A DNA stretch of 34,212 nt from Epilithonimonas bovis DSM 19482 (GCF_900108115.1 NZ_FTPU01000033.1:1-34212); one strand, 5' to 3'. Shown: positions 1 to 7,777, numbered from the stretch's first letter. Numbers and translations are program-made. The notes: generated by a model from the sequence alone, not told the origin.

Positions 1-2
1 TT

Positions 3-245
3 TATTCCGAAACAGAAAACGGCATCAAAACCCAAATTTGGTGTACCCTGATTGCACAGCTACTGTTGCAGGTTCTACGTGTAAAATCAAAGAGCAAAAA
101 GGCATTTTCTACCATTGCGGCACTCATCAGGATTCATTTAATCAGCCATCTGGAAATATTTTGGATGGTACAGAACAGCAGGAGAACTTACACGAAACAG
201 AAAAAACGAAGAAAACCACCTTGGATACAGACAGAATTGTTCTGA
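3..245 (+). pseudogene. IS4-type transposase, C-terminal end (cut by window edge)
   Basis: The open frame enters from the left edge and ends at a TGA at 243-245, giving about 80 residues with no start inside the window. It contains a stretch beginning YSETENGIKTQIWCTLIAQL, then LLQVLRVKSK and a basic tail ending PPWIQTELF. The NGIKTQIW..LIA..LL pattern is that of the C-terminal end of Bacteroidota IS4-family DDE transposases, after the catalytic Glu region. The catalytic part lies outside the window, so I cannot say whether the gene is intact. The overlapping open frame at 38-289 is a shadow of this one. I could not define the terminal inverted repeat between the stop and about position 350. 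It abuts the mobilizable element and may mark a later insertion at, or inside, its left end. Confidence 0.72.
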
Positions 246-560
246 AAAACAGAGAGGTGGGTTTTTGTATTCTTATAAAAACATATTGAAAAACAATGTT
301 TTATGAAGGAATATTACTCATTTGTGTGTTTATCCGTTTGATAGTGATTTTTTTATAAAATTTGACTATAGCAAATTTAAAATAAATTTTTAATTGTGCA
401 ATTTTTATATAAATTATTATGTATGATTTAAGACTATTAAGAATAAATTTTCAAATATTTACCGTTTTAATCTACTCTTTTGGTTCTGTTTATTTTTAAT
501 ATTTTCCAACCCACTTACTATTTTGTTTTCCAAACTTTAAAAAAAATAAAGACAATAGAC
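246..560. other. gene-free AT-rich spacer between IS4-type end and mobilizable element
   Basis: This 315-nt stretch has no credible coding frame. It should contain the right terminal repeat of the IS4-type element and possibly the left attachment site of the mobilizable element, but I found no inverted repeat matching an IS end and no direct repeat of more than about 8 nt shared with the 7738-7920 region. A small AAAAC-AAT-GTTTT palindrome lies near 291-303. No terminator hairpin is evident downstream of the minus-strand mobilization genes. Confidence 0.5.
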
Positions 561-1124
561 CTATTTAGCTTCGTAACCATCTTTGAATCTCAGGAATTTC
601 TCCGCATCTTTCGGGTTTTTATTAATCCATTTTTGTACAAGTTCGGTGTTGTTTTCTAATTTTTGAATGTCGTCTTTAGGATATAGCAGTTTTCCATCCT
701 TTTCAAATTCGGAAAGGATTTCCTCTCTAAGCTCGCTTTTGGAACGGATACTTTCGGAATACCATTTGAATGCAAGATTTCCACTTATTAGAATTGTCGA
801 AAATGACAGTAAAATTGCACCAAAAATACCCCAAACAAGATTCGATTTTCGTAAAGCTTCAATACTTTGCTGAGATAATTCCGCAATAATTATTTTCGGG
901 ATTTGACTTACGGTTTTCTTAAATATTTCATTTTCTTTTTGATAAGTTCTTGATGTTTCATCGATTATATTTATCAAAGCCGATACAGATTGTTCAAGTT
1001 CTGAAGATACATTCATATAATCTTCAACTGAAGCTTTAGTTTCTGTGTTAGATTCAATATTTGCTTTACAGGATTCTATAACTTGATTCAAAATCTCCAT
1101 TCCGTCTTTTTGTGTATTGTCCAT
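561..1124 (-). CDS. mobilization-region coiled-coil protein with one membrane segment
   Basis: This 187-residue protein has a long polar N-terminal half (about 1-95) rich in Glu, Lys, Ser and Asn that reads as helical and coiled-coil. One hydrophobic segment follows at about 97-118 (core VWGIFGAILLSFSTILISG), then a charged C-terminal tail of about 70 residues. It begins 5 nt after the relaxase stop in the same direction, so it is very probably the third gene of a mobC-relaxase-orf mobilization operon. A short membrane-anchored coiled-coil protein behind a relaxase is common in mobilizable elements of Bacteroidota, and such proteins are usually assigned to mobilization. The specific role, for example anchoring the relaxosome or coupling it to a helper's transfer machinery, is inference. 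I do not recognise a named family. Confidence 0.7.
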   Translation of the reverse strand: MDNTQKDGMEILNQVIESCKANIESNTETKASVEDYMNVSSELEQSVSALINIIDETSRTYQKENEIFKKTVSQIPKIIIAELSQQSIEALRKSNLVWGIFGAILLSFSTILISGNLAFKWYSESIRSKSELREEILSEFEKDGKLLYPKDDIQKLENNTELVQKWINKNPKDAEKFLRFKDGYEAK

Positions 1125-1129
1125 AATTT

Positions 1130-1984
1130 TTAACGTTTAAATTTTTTATTGTTCTCTATTTTCATTTCATTATTTCTCAAATCCTCATTCCGTTTATTTT
1201 GTCTAAGAAATTCCGAATCATTTGATGTTTTCAATTGTTCCGAGCGTTTTGTTTTATCTTCAAAGATTTTCTTTATTTCCGATATTTTCAGCTTGCTAGT
1301 AATTTCCGAAAGCTTGTATCCTGCTTTATACTGACGTGAGGTTTCATCGTTGATATCTGTTTTAAGAACGATTCTCATTCCCGAAATCCCGACCTTGACA
1401 TTGCTCGACAATGAAACCAAATAACCCCGATTCGACATTTCCAAAACCAGCTCTTCAAAATTTTTAGAATTTCCGATACTGGCAACCAGATTCTCATACA
1501 TCTCATTTCTTTTATCAATGCCTGTTTCGATGTCTGTCTTTATACCCAAATCTCTACAGATTTCCCTTACAGCCTTACCGAAATTCTCCCCGATATTGTG
1601 GGATTTGACCGTACATTTTCCAAAAGTGTCAATCCGGTTTACCACGAAATGAATATGCTTTTGTTTCGTAGAATTGTGGACATCCAAGCGATATTGGTTG
1701 TTTTCCGAAACTCCGACTTTTGCAAGAGCCTGTATCGTGATTTTCGCCAGTTCTGCATCAGAAAGTTGGTCGCCTGTTTCTTTTGGTGGTGAGATATAAC
1801 CTGTCAAAGCCCATTTTTTGACATTGGAATTTCTTTTTGCTATTGCTTTCATTTCCAAAAATTGTTCTTCAGGACTGCTTCCGAGAAGATTGTTTGTTCC
1901 AAGCATCTTCGCCGTTCCTTTGTCAGTTCCGTTGTATTCCAAAGCGATTTTGGAAATCAGTCTTGTTGTTGCCGAATTATTCAT
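1130..1984 (-). CDS. relaxase / mobilization nuclease (MobA/VirD2 type)
   Basis: The protein (284 residues) should nick one strand at the element's oriT and stay covalently attached to the 5' end for conjugative mobilization. The clearest evidence is the three-histidine metal motif of MobA/VirD2 relaxases (PF03432-like): H103 followed by HIH at 110-112 within QKHIHFVVNRID. A Tyr in the N-terminal motif I region (Y17, in ALEYNGTDKG) is the best candidate nucleophile. The C-terminal third (about 225-284) is Lys/Glu/Asn-rich and helical. Its ATG overlaps the stop of the upstream mobC-type gene (ATGA), which indicates translational coupling. It is short for a relaxase but within the range of small mobilizable elements. 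No coupling protein or type IV secretion gene is present, so transfer would need a helper. Confidence 0.88.
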   Translation of the reverse strand: MNNSATTRLISKIALEYNGTDKGTAKMLGTNNLLGSSPEEQFLEMKAIAKRNSNVKKWALTGYISPPKETGDQLSDAELAKITIQALAKVGVSENNQYRLDVHNSTKQKHIHFVVNRIDTFGKCTVKSHNIGENFGKAVREICRDLGIKTDIETGIDKRNEMYENLVASIGNSKNFEELVLEMSNRGYLVSLSSNVKVGISGMRIVLKTDINDETSRQYKAGYKLSEITSKLKISEIKKIFEDKTKRSEQLKTSNDSEFLRQNKRNEDLRNNEMKIENNKKFKR

Positions 1985-2451
1985 AATTCTTCATTCATCA
2001 GATTCTCCCGTTCGTGAATCTTTTGATAGAGGTATTGTTTTATCAATGTCAAAACGGTTTCGATTTCCAGCAGGATATTTTTTTTATTTTCAAAAGCAGA
2101 CCATTCGGAATTTCGCAAAAGGTTGGTGATTCGGATAAAGTTATTGCCATATTCCAAAAGGATTTTATCAGTTTCAAATTCCTTAGCTTTCAACTCCTCT
2201 TTTGTTGCTACCATTCGAAGAAGGGTCGAAATTTTCAAACTGTATTTATTAGCTTCGTCCTCCAGAAACTTAAATTCCTTTTCGGTAAATCGCACGGAAA
2301 CAACTCGTAAAAGATGGTTCGCACTTTTCTTTTTCAGCCCTCCTTTTTTTCCGAGTTCACGGAAGTATTGTTTCCTTTTTTCCGTCTCTTTTTTTTGTTC
2401 CTGCTCACGGGAGACTTTCAGGACAAAACTTTTCAAAAAATCATTCTCCAT
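1981..2451 (-). CDS. MobC/BmgB-type relaxosome accessory protein
   Basis: This basic 156-residue protein is probably a DNA-binding partner of the relaxase that recognises oriT. It has a Lys-rich N-terminus with GKKGGLKKKS at about 34-43, followed by a ribbon-helix-helix-like segment at about 48-85 (strand LRVVSVRFT, then helices KEFKFLEDEANKYSL and ISTLLRMVA). A C-terminal helical part contains the pattern NNFIRITNLLRN, resembling the FxRI.NNLNQ signature of MobC-type proteins. The stop overlaps the relaxase start by ATGA. Upstream, 2452-2587 contains a short inverted repeat that may be part of oriT. Assignment to this family is by pattern recognition, not by a database comparison. Confidence 0.78.
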   Translation of the reverse strand: MENDFLKSFVLKVSREQEQKKETEKRKQYFRELGKKGGLKKKSANHLLRVVSVRFTEKEFKFLEDEANKYSLKISTLLRMVATKEELKAKEFETDKILLEYGNNFIRITNLLRNSEWSAFENKKNILLEIETVLTLIKQYLYQKIHERENLMNEEL

Positions 2452-2544
2452 ATTTTTGTGTATTTATTATTTATCAACATTCAGTTTGTTTTTCAAGACG
2501 TTTTTGACGATAGGAAAAAACCAAAAAGTTCCAATTTTACAATT

Positions 2545-2556
2545 AGCGTCCACGCT
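2545..2556. other. candidate oriT inverted repeat
   Basis: AGCGT-CC-ACGCT is a perfect 5-bp inverted repeat with a 2-nt centre. It lies between the primase stop and the mobC-type start, about 94 nt upstream of mobC. Relaxase-associated oriTs commonly carry a small inverted repeat next to the nick site at this kind of position. The nick site itself is not identifiable by eye, and a 12-nt palindrome alone is weak evidence. Confidence 0.3.
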
Positions 2557-2587
2557 TTTTGTAAACATTGGGTACTTTTTGCACTCA

Positions 2588-3475
2588 CTATCTGCCATAT
2601 TTTGGACGACGTTCTTCTTTAATTTCATTATTCATCAAAAACGCATTCAAATCTTTGTGATTTTTGTAGAGCAAACGTTCGTCTGTGATATTTTTATGTA
2701 GATTGATTAATTGTTCGGTTGCCAAATTTCCAGCTTCATCATTATCAAAATAGAGTTCAACTTTTTGATGGTTTTCAAGTTCAGTTTTAGCTTTGAAAAG
2801 TATAGAAACCGAATTTAAAATCAGGTAATCCGAAGGTTCTTTTTCGAGTGATTTTTCCAAAATTTTGAATGATAAATAATCCGTAAATCCTTCAAAAATT
2901 CTCAACGTTTCACTTCCGTTTTTAATCGTAGAAATATCCTTTTTTCCGAGACAGATTTTTGAATATTTATTGCGGATTTCGTAACCGCTTGAATTGTTTT
3001 TGAAACCAAGTCCGAAATAATTTTTGTCATGAAGCAAATAATAAATTTCCTTTAAATCCGATTTTTGACTTTCCAGATTTCGGGATTTTAAATAACTCAA
3101 AAGTGAAGAACGTTCTACATTTTTAATTTCCAAAATCTCATAATTGGTTTTTGACTTTTTATCAGAATTTTGTTTATTTTTCGAATTGTCATTTCTATCA
3201 AAACTTGAAAATTCAAATTGTCTCAGATATTCCAATGCTTCAGAAACCGAACACTTTTTAATGGCTTGAACCAAAGAAACATTATCGTATTGTTTGCCAG
3301 TTCCAAAATCGAAAGCTGTATTTTTTCCAAAATTGACGATTACACTTGGTGTCCGTTCTTTTCGGTCAAAAGCAAAATAAAATGCTGATTTCAAATTTTC
3401 TTTGCTTGGAAAAAGAGAAAAACTATCCAAAATCTCTCTAATATTAATATTTTCGTTTGCGGTTTTACAGTTCAT
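2588..3475 (-). CDS. Toprim-domain DNA primase of a mobile element
   Basis: The protein (295 residues) resembles small DnaG-type primases of Bacteroidota mobile elements. The N-terminal 90 residues match the CHC2-like primase zinc-finger fold (segment RTPSVIVNF..NTAFDFGTG, then NVSLVQAIKKCSVSEALEYL), but the zinc-binding Cys/His set appears to be missing. The C-terminal Toprim domain has its catalytic Glu in RIFEGFTDYLS (E195) and the acidic pair in LYFDNDEAG (D244, D246), which bind Mg2+ and NTP. Between them, about 95-115 is a Ser/Lys/Asn-rich linker. It probably primes replication of the excised or transferred single strand together with the VapE-type helicase encoded just upstream, from which it is separated by a 249-nt repeat-rich region. 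Confidence 0.82.
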   Translation of the reverse strand: MNCKTANENINIREILDSFSLFPSKENLKSAFYFAFDRKERTPSVIVNFGKNTAFDFGTGKQYDNVSLVQAIKKCSVSEALEYLRQFEFSSFDRNDNSKNKQNSDKKSKTNYEILEIKNVERSSLLSYLKSRNLESQKSDLKEIYYLLHDKNYFGLGFKNNSSGYEIRNKYSKICLGKKDISTIKNGSETLRIFEGFTDYLSFKILEKSLEKEPSDYLILNSVSILFKAKTELENHQKVELYFDNDEAGNLATEQLINLHKNITDERLLYKNHKDLNAFLMNNEIKEERRPKYGR

Positions 3476-3517
3476 TTTTTTAATATTTTAAAGTTTTGTA
3501 AGTTTTTTCAGAATCTT

Positions 3518-3713
3518 CTTACCTTTCTACCAAAGTCTTTGTTAGAAAGAGTTTTGGTTAATTTTTGTCAGTTACCTTTTTCTACCTATTTACCTTTTCA
3601 AAGTTTATAAATTGGTAACTTAGGTAAGAAGAAATTTTAATGTTACCTTATTAGAAAAACCTTTATTAATAATAGTTTTAAAAGATTTTAGGTAAGTTGG
3701 TAATTGAGGTAAG
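3518..3713. repeat. cluster of TTACCT / AGGTAA repeats (putative origin or operator)
   Basis: About ten copies of TTACCT or its complement, some degenerate, lie in under 200 nt: TACC-form near 3519, 3572, 3583, 3590 and 3643; GGTAA-form near 3614, 3622, 3690, 3699 and 3708. A longer 17-nt unit, TTGGTAACTTAGGTAAG, occurs at 3612-3628 and again with 2 mismatches at 3697-3713; an inverted, slightly shorter version sits at 3518-3533. The cluster fills the non-coding gap between helicase and primase genes. Iteron-like repeats at replication genes suggest an origin for the circular form or binding sites for a regulator; this is inference. Confidence 0.6.
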
Positions 3714-3724
3714 TCGATTTGCTA

Positions 3725-4894
3725 CTATTCGTTTTTTGATTCTTCGATTTTTCGTTTGATTACATAACCATAGACTTGTCTTTTGGAATGTTTTATCCGT
3801 TCATAATTTAAAACCGTTAATGCTTTTCCGATTTTTATAATGTTTAACCGAACTCCCAAAGCATTATTCATCGCCAACATAATATCAGTTGCAGTGAGGA
3901 ATTCATTTTTATTTTCAGATTTTTCAAAATGAGTGATAATAATTTCCTGCTCCAAACTGATTTGTTTGTATTTTTCATTCCGTTTCTCGTTTTCCAGAAT
4001 GTCTTCAGCAGTGAGTTCCGGATTGTAGTTTTTTCTTTCAAAAGCATTGAAATATGCTTGAGCCCAAACTTGATTAATATTGATTTCCTTAGAATAATTG
4101 AAATCAATTTCCAACACTTCAAAAATTTGCCAACGCACACTTCCTGTTTCATCGGTTAAAAAATCAGAACGATTAGTGGAACCACAAAAAGAAGCCGTTC
4201 TGTGCATTAATGACGATTTTCTGTCGTAAGGTAATCTTGCATTAATAGTATTTTTGGAAATAAAGGATTTCAGCGTATTCACATCAATTTTAGACATCAC
4301 CGAAAGTTCATCAATGTTGATAATCAAAGATTTACAAAGAGAAATCAATCCATCTTTATCAATTCCAATATCTTCGGTATAATATTTTTCTAATTCGGTT
4401 GGAATCAGGAATCTCAAAAAACTTGTCTTTCCAGAATTTTGTTTGGTATTGAACAAAACGAAACATTGTTTGTTGACGTACCCTTTCTTTAGTGAACACA
4501 AAACCGCTCTCGTTAACCATTTTTCAAAATGATTTTGAAACGATGCATTATCGGTTGTCGTGATGTAATTTGCTAACTTTTGAATATGATTCTCACCGTT
4601 CCATTTTGGTAGATTTTTAAAGTAATTTTCAATCGGATTGTATTTCTCTATCCAATGACTTTTCAGCAAAATCTCCAACTTATTCAAAGTGATATTAATC
4701 CCAAATTGAATCAACTCAATAAACAAGGAATTGATATTGAGTTCGTCCCAATCTTCATTTTCGGTACGGATTTCAAATTCTAAAGCAACTTCATTGTACC
4801 GGACTTTGTATTTTTGGTTCAGATATTTGATGACCTTATCAAAGACCGTGACTGAACCTGCTTCTGTTTGATACCGTTTTTGAGCTTTTCCCAT
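3725..4894 (-). CDS. VapE-type (virulence-associated E) helicase/ATPase
   Basis: This 389-residue protein matches the VapE / DUF3874 group of P-loop proteins common in integrated elements. The segment at about 91-100 (YFKNLPKWNG) is the usual entry to the domain. The P-loop is at 149-158 (NTKQNSGKTS, core GKT 155-157), Walker B at 191-196 (IINIDE), and a conserved arginine segment lies at 250-260 (TGSVRWQIFEV). GSTNRSDFL at about 238-246 is also typical. The last 70 residues look like a small winged-helix domain. In such elements the protein acts as a replicative helicase or initiator beside a primase, which is the neighbour here. The true start could be slightly different, but no ATG nearby gives a better fit. 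Confidence 0.83.
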   Translation of the reverse strand: MGKAQKRYQTEAGSVTVFDKVIKYLNQKYKVRYNEVALEFEIRTENEDWDELNINSLFIELIQFGINITLNKLEILLKSHWIEKYNPIENYFKNLPKWNGENHIQKLANYITTTDNASFQNHFEKWLTRAVLCSLKKGYVNKQCFVLFNTKQNSGKTSFLRFLIPTELEKYYTEDIGIDKDGLISLCKSLIINIDELSVMSKIDVNTLKSFISKNTINARLPYDRKSSLMHRTASFCGSTNRSDFLTDETGSVRWQIFEVLEIDFNYSKEININQVWAQAYFNAFERKNYNPELTAEDILENEKRNEKYKQISLEQEIIITHFEKSENKNEFLTATDIMLAMNNALGVRLNIIKIGKALTVLNYERIKHSKRQVYGYVIKRKIEESKNE

Positions 4895-4941
4895 CTACTT
4901 CAGTTTAACAGCCTGATTTTTTTTAATGAATAACCTGAGTT

Positions 4942-5247
4942 TTATTTTTTCTCACTGTCATTAAATAATTTGAGGGCTTCGTCTGCATTTACGACTATGG
5001 TTCTGTTTCGTTGGAAAATTGCCCCATCAATTACACCACTTTTTTTAATTCGATTTGCAGTTGCAATAGAACAATCAAAAAGATTTGCAATTCCACGAAT
5101 ACCATAAACCAATTTTGGATTTGCTTTCGCTGATGATTCAGACTGAATCTTTTCTGTTTTGTTCTGGTTTTCTGTTTTTGTTAGTGTCAAAAATTCCTCC
5201 CCCGTCATTTGCCAAATAGGCTTTGATAATAAATTTTGTGTATCCAT
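4942..5247 (-). CDS. DUF3853-family helix-turn-helix protein
   Basis: A 101-residue protein starting MDTQNLLSKPIWQMTGEEF. The opening KPIWQMTGEEFL and the core VYGIRGIANLFDCSIATANR with IKKSGVID and a final NADEALKLF match the DUF3853 family as I know it, which looks like an excisionase/MerR-like DNA-binding fold and is found beside integrases in Bacteroidota elements. I chose the ATG at 5247 over an in-frame ATG at 5319 because the extra 24 residues (MLIFILNFSEFQKL...) do not resemble the family. Role as excisionase or transcription regulator of the element is inference. Downstream spacing to the VapE gene is 47 nt, so they may be co-transcribed. Confidence 0.75.
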   Translation of the reverse strand: MDTQNLLSKPIWQMTGEEFLTLTKTENQNKTEKIQSESSAKANPKLVYGIRGIANLFDCSIATANRIKKSGVIDGAIFQRNRTIVVNADEALKLFNDSEKK

Positions 5248-5443
5248 TGTTTTAAAATTTTCTGATACAAAATTTGGAAGTTTTTGAAATTCAGAAAAAT
5301 TCAAAATAAAAATCAGCACAATTATTTGTGCTGATTTTCAATAAATTATAATATTTTAAACTATTTTGAGATTCTATAAAATTCTAAGTGTGTCAAAATG
5401 TGATTTTTTGAAATGTTTATTGATTTTAATCAATTTTATGAGA

Positions 5444-6397
5444 TTAAAAGGAGTTCATTTTTGCGAGAGAAATAATGTCGTCAATTTCCTTGTCAATTTC
5501 GTTTTTATTTTCTTCAGAAGGATTGATTTTCTTTTCAAAATCTTTTATTTCAAAATAATCTACCATATCTTTTTTCCAATTAGTGGCTGATTCAGGTAAA
5601 ATAAATTCATTTGCAATGCAATTGATTGCATAAGCGATATTTCTGTCTTTTTTTTGCTCTTTTTCCAATGTCATTATTTTACTTTCTAATAGTTGATTAG
5701 AAAATTCCACATAGCCGATATGCTTGATTAATTTTAATTCGACAAAAATTTTATGGATAAAATAAACCAATCTTTCTTCTTTCAACAATTTTTCGGAATA
5801 TTTCTCGAAATGATCAAGTCTTAAAAGTTGATTTTCAATCTCATTAATTTGATTGGTAATTTCAATAGGATTAATGTTTAAAAGATAAGACAAACCACGT
5901 TTTTTAGATTCCCATTTTTGATACAAAGAAGAACTAATATTTTGTTCATTGTTGTATTTTTTCTTAACTATTTCGTATTCATCATTTAATTGCTTAATTT
6001 CAATTGAATCATTGGCATATTTGTAAGCCCAACTTTCTAATTTGGAATTCAGTTCTCTTTCTTCTGAACTAATTTCACGTAATTGCTTATAGTGAAAATC
6101 ATATTCGCTTTTTTCTTTCGCAGATTCTTTCTCTATTAGATTTGAAATTTTATTAAATCCTAAAACATCCTTTTTATAATGAATAAGAAATTTCAATCTC
6201 TGTATGGAATTTTTGTATTCTTTGTAAATTAAACCAGGTCTTTTGTGTTCAAATAATTCACTAAATTCAATTTCGTTCAAAGATTTTGAATATTCAAATA
6301 GATTATCAATCAAAGATTTTGATAGATTATCTCTGTTTAAATTATTTAGTGATTTTTCTAATTTTAGTGTTGTATCAAGGTGTTCAGATATTTTCAT
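5444..6397 (-). CDS. coiled-coil protein of unknown function, coupled to integrase
   Basis: The 317-residue product is highly charged (Lys, Glu, Asn) and strongly helical, with heptad-like stretches at about 95-175 and 180-265. I see no transmembrane segment, signal peptide, metal motif, P-loop or nuclease motif. Its ATG overlaps the integrase stop (ATGA), so it is almost certainly co-translated with the integrase. Content is very AT-rich, like the rest of the element. It is followed by about 196 nt before the DUF3853-type gene. I do not recognise a family. Possible roles are an integrase partner, a replication accessory factor, or cargo such as a defence protein; the sequence does not decide between these. 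Confidence 0.7.
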   Translation of the reverse strand: MKISEHLDTTLKLEKSLNNLNRDNLSKSLIDNLFEYSKSLNEIEFSELFEHKRPGLIYKEYKNSIQRLKFLIHYKKDVLGFNKISNLIEKESAKEKSEYDFHYKQLREISSEERELNSKLESWAYKYANDSIEIKQLNDEYEIVKKKYNNEQNISSSLYQKWESKKRGLSYLLNINPIEITNQINEIENQLLRLDHFEKYSEKLLKEERLVYFIHKIFVELKLIKHIGYVEFSNQLLESKIMTLEKEQKKDRNIAYAINCIANEFILPESATNWKKDMVDYFEIKDFEKKINPSEENKNEIDKEIDDIISLAKMNSF

Positions 6398-7698
6398 ATG
6401 ATGTTAAGTTTTTGCATTTGAACTTCTCTTGTGGAATCTACTACATCAATATAAGGTTTCATCGATTGATAGTCCGAATGTCCTGTCCATTTCATAACGA
6501 CGTGAATTGGAATTCCTTTTGAAATACAAAGGCAAATAAATGTACGTCTGCCAATATGTGAAGAAAAATATTCAAATTTTGGTTTGGTGTCATCTTTTCT
6601 ACTATTTCCGATAAAGTAAGTGTGATTTATCGGTTCATCTATTTCGGCTAAACGTCCCAACTCTTTCAAATATTCATTAATTTTTTGATTTGAAATTACT
6701 GGCAACGCCATTTCTGTTTCGATTTCTAAATATTTTTCTAATATTTCTTTGGAAATATCATTTAACTCAATTGTGATGGAATCAGACGTTTTCTTGGTAA
6801 CAATATAAAGTTTATCATTTTTGATGTCTGTCTTTTTTAGTTTTTGAACATCGGAATATCTCAATCCTGTAAAACACGTAAAGAGAAGGACGTCACGTAC
6901 TCTTTCGAGATATTTTTTGGTTTGAGAGATTTCTAAATTTTTAATTTTAAGAATTTCTTCTTCAGACAAGAAAACCACAACTTTGTCCGCCGTTTTTATT
7001 TTTGGTGCAAACTGTTGAAAATATTGATTATCACAATAATTATTTTTCACAGCGAATCTCAAAAACCATTTTAGATTTTTCAAATACTTTTTCGTTGTAA
7101 CATTGTTTAACTTCAACGTATTAGAAAAATAAGAAAGTAATTTTGGAAGACCTTCGGAATTGAGATTGTCAAAAGTAAGATTTGGGTTGAATGAAAGTAA
7201 ATGATTTTTTAGTGCGTCAAATTTTTTATACGTATCAATCGTCCAATTATTTACTTTTCCAGAATAATCTGTGAATTTATCAAAGGTATCGAAAAAAGTT
7301 TCAATTTCCATTTCCTTTTCATCAGTTTTGATAGCTTTTTTCTCTTTTGTATTGCCTTTATTTTTAACCTGTCCAAAACTAATTTTCAATTCATCTAGAT
7401 CAGGAATTCTATCTTCAACCTGACATTTAATGAAAAAAGCCTGTAAATCATTCTCAAGATTACTCAGTTTAGTGTTAATCTCTTCAATAGTTTCCCCATT
7501 AATATTAGAAATACCTTTCTTAATTTGAGATAATTTCTCGTCCCAATTATTTCTATCAACACGAAAACCTGTAAAAAGATTCACTCTATTTGAATTGAAA
7601 GTTACACGGAAGAAAATCGGAACATTATGATTAACTATTACACCGTCTTTTTTTCTTTTCTCCAAAACAATGTTGATTTTTCTTTTTATATTTATCAT
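6394..7698 (-). CDS. tyrosine recombinase / integrase of the mobilizable element
   Basis: Integrates and excises the element. From the start used here (434 residues) it has an N-terminal arm-type DNA-binding segment (about 5-70, with INIVLEKRKKDG and RVTFNSNRVNLFTG), a SAM-like core-binding domain at about 135-225, and a catalytic domain at about 240-425. The active-site residues are visible: R280 in TGLRYSDV, H381 and R384 in SSHIGRRT, H407 in WTGHSDY, and the nucleophile Y416 in MKPYIDV. An ATG 39 nt upstream (7737) is in frame, but a good promoter (TTG-N20-TAATTTTG, 7753-7723) would overlap it, so MINIKRKINIV at 7698 is preferred; both are possible. It sits at the right end of the element, facing inward, next to the presumed attachment site. 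Confidence 0.9.
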   Translation of the reverse strand: MINIKRKINIVLEKRKKDGVIVNHNVPIFFRVTFNSNRVNLFTGFRVDRNNWDEKLSQIKKGISNINGETIEEINTKLSNLENDLQAFFIKCQVEDRIPDLDELKISFGQVKNKGNTKEKKAIKTDEKEMEIETFFDTFDKFTDYSGKVNNWTIDTYKKFDALKNHLLSFNPNLTFDNLNSEGLPKLLSYFSNTLKLNNVTTKKYLKNLKWFLRFAVKNNYCDNQYFQQFAPKIKTADKVVVFLSEEEILKIKNLEISQTKKYLERVRDVLLFTCFTGLRYSDVQKLKKTDIKNDKLYIVTKKTSDSITIELNDISKEILEKYLEIETEMALPVISNQKINEYLKELGRLAEIDEPINHTYFIGNSRKDDTKPKFEYFSSHIGRRTFICLCISKGIPIHVVMKWTGHSDYQSMKPYIDVVDSTREVQMQKLNII

Positions 7699-7722
7699 CT
7701 CAATATTAAAATAAATTACAGC

Positions 7723-7753
7723 CAAAATTACAGCCATTTTTTATGATATCCAA
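7723..7753 (-). promoter_or_regulatory. promoter of the integrase gene
   Basis: On the minus strand, TTG (7753-7751), 20 nt, then TAATTTTG (7730-7723) fits the Bacteroidota consensus TTG-N19-TAnnTTTG. Transcription would start near 7716, leaving a leader of under 20 nt before the ATG at 7698. An imperfect 12-bp tandem repeat of TGGCTGTAATTT overlaps it (about 7712-7735). Confidence 0.5.
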
Positions 7754-7777
7754 ATAGATTTATTGAATATCATAAAA
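7739..7777. repeat. 11-bp inverted repeat around the integrase promoter
   Basis: TTTTATGATAT (7739-7749) and ATATCATAAAA (7767-7777) are perfect inverted copies with a 17-nt spacer. The spacer contains the TTG of the integrase promoter. It could be an operator (for example for the element's own HTH protein or the integrase) or recombinase binding arms near attP; neither is proven. Confidence 0.55.

Noticed and set aside
38-289. Plus-strand open frame of 83 codons
   Set aside because: It overlaps the transposase frame that ends at 245 and has no plausible protein features.
246-560. Left attachment site of the mobilizable element as a direct repeat of the right end
   Set aside because: By eye I found only short AT-rich similarities such as CAATTT..TATATA, which are not above chance in this composition.
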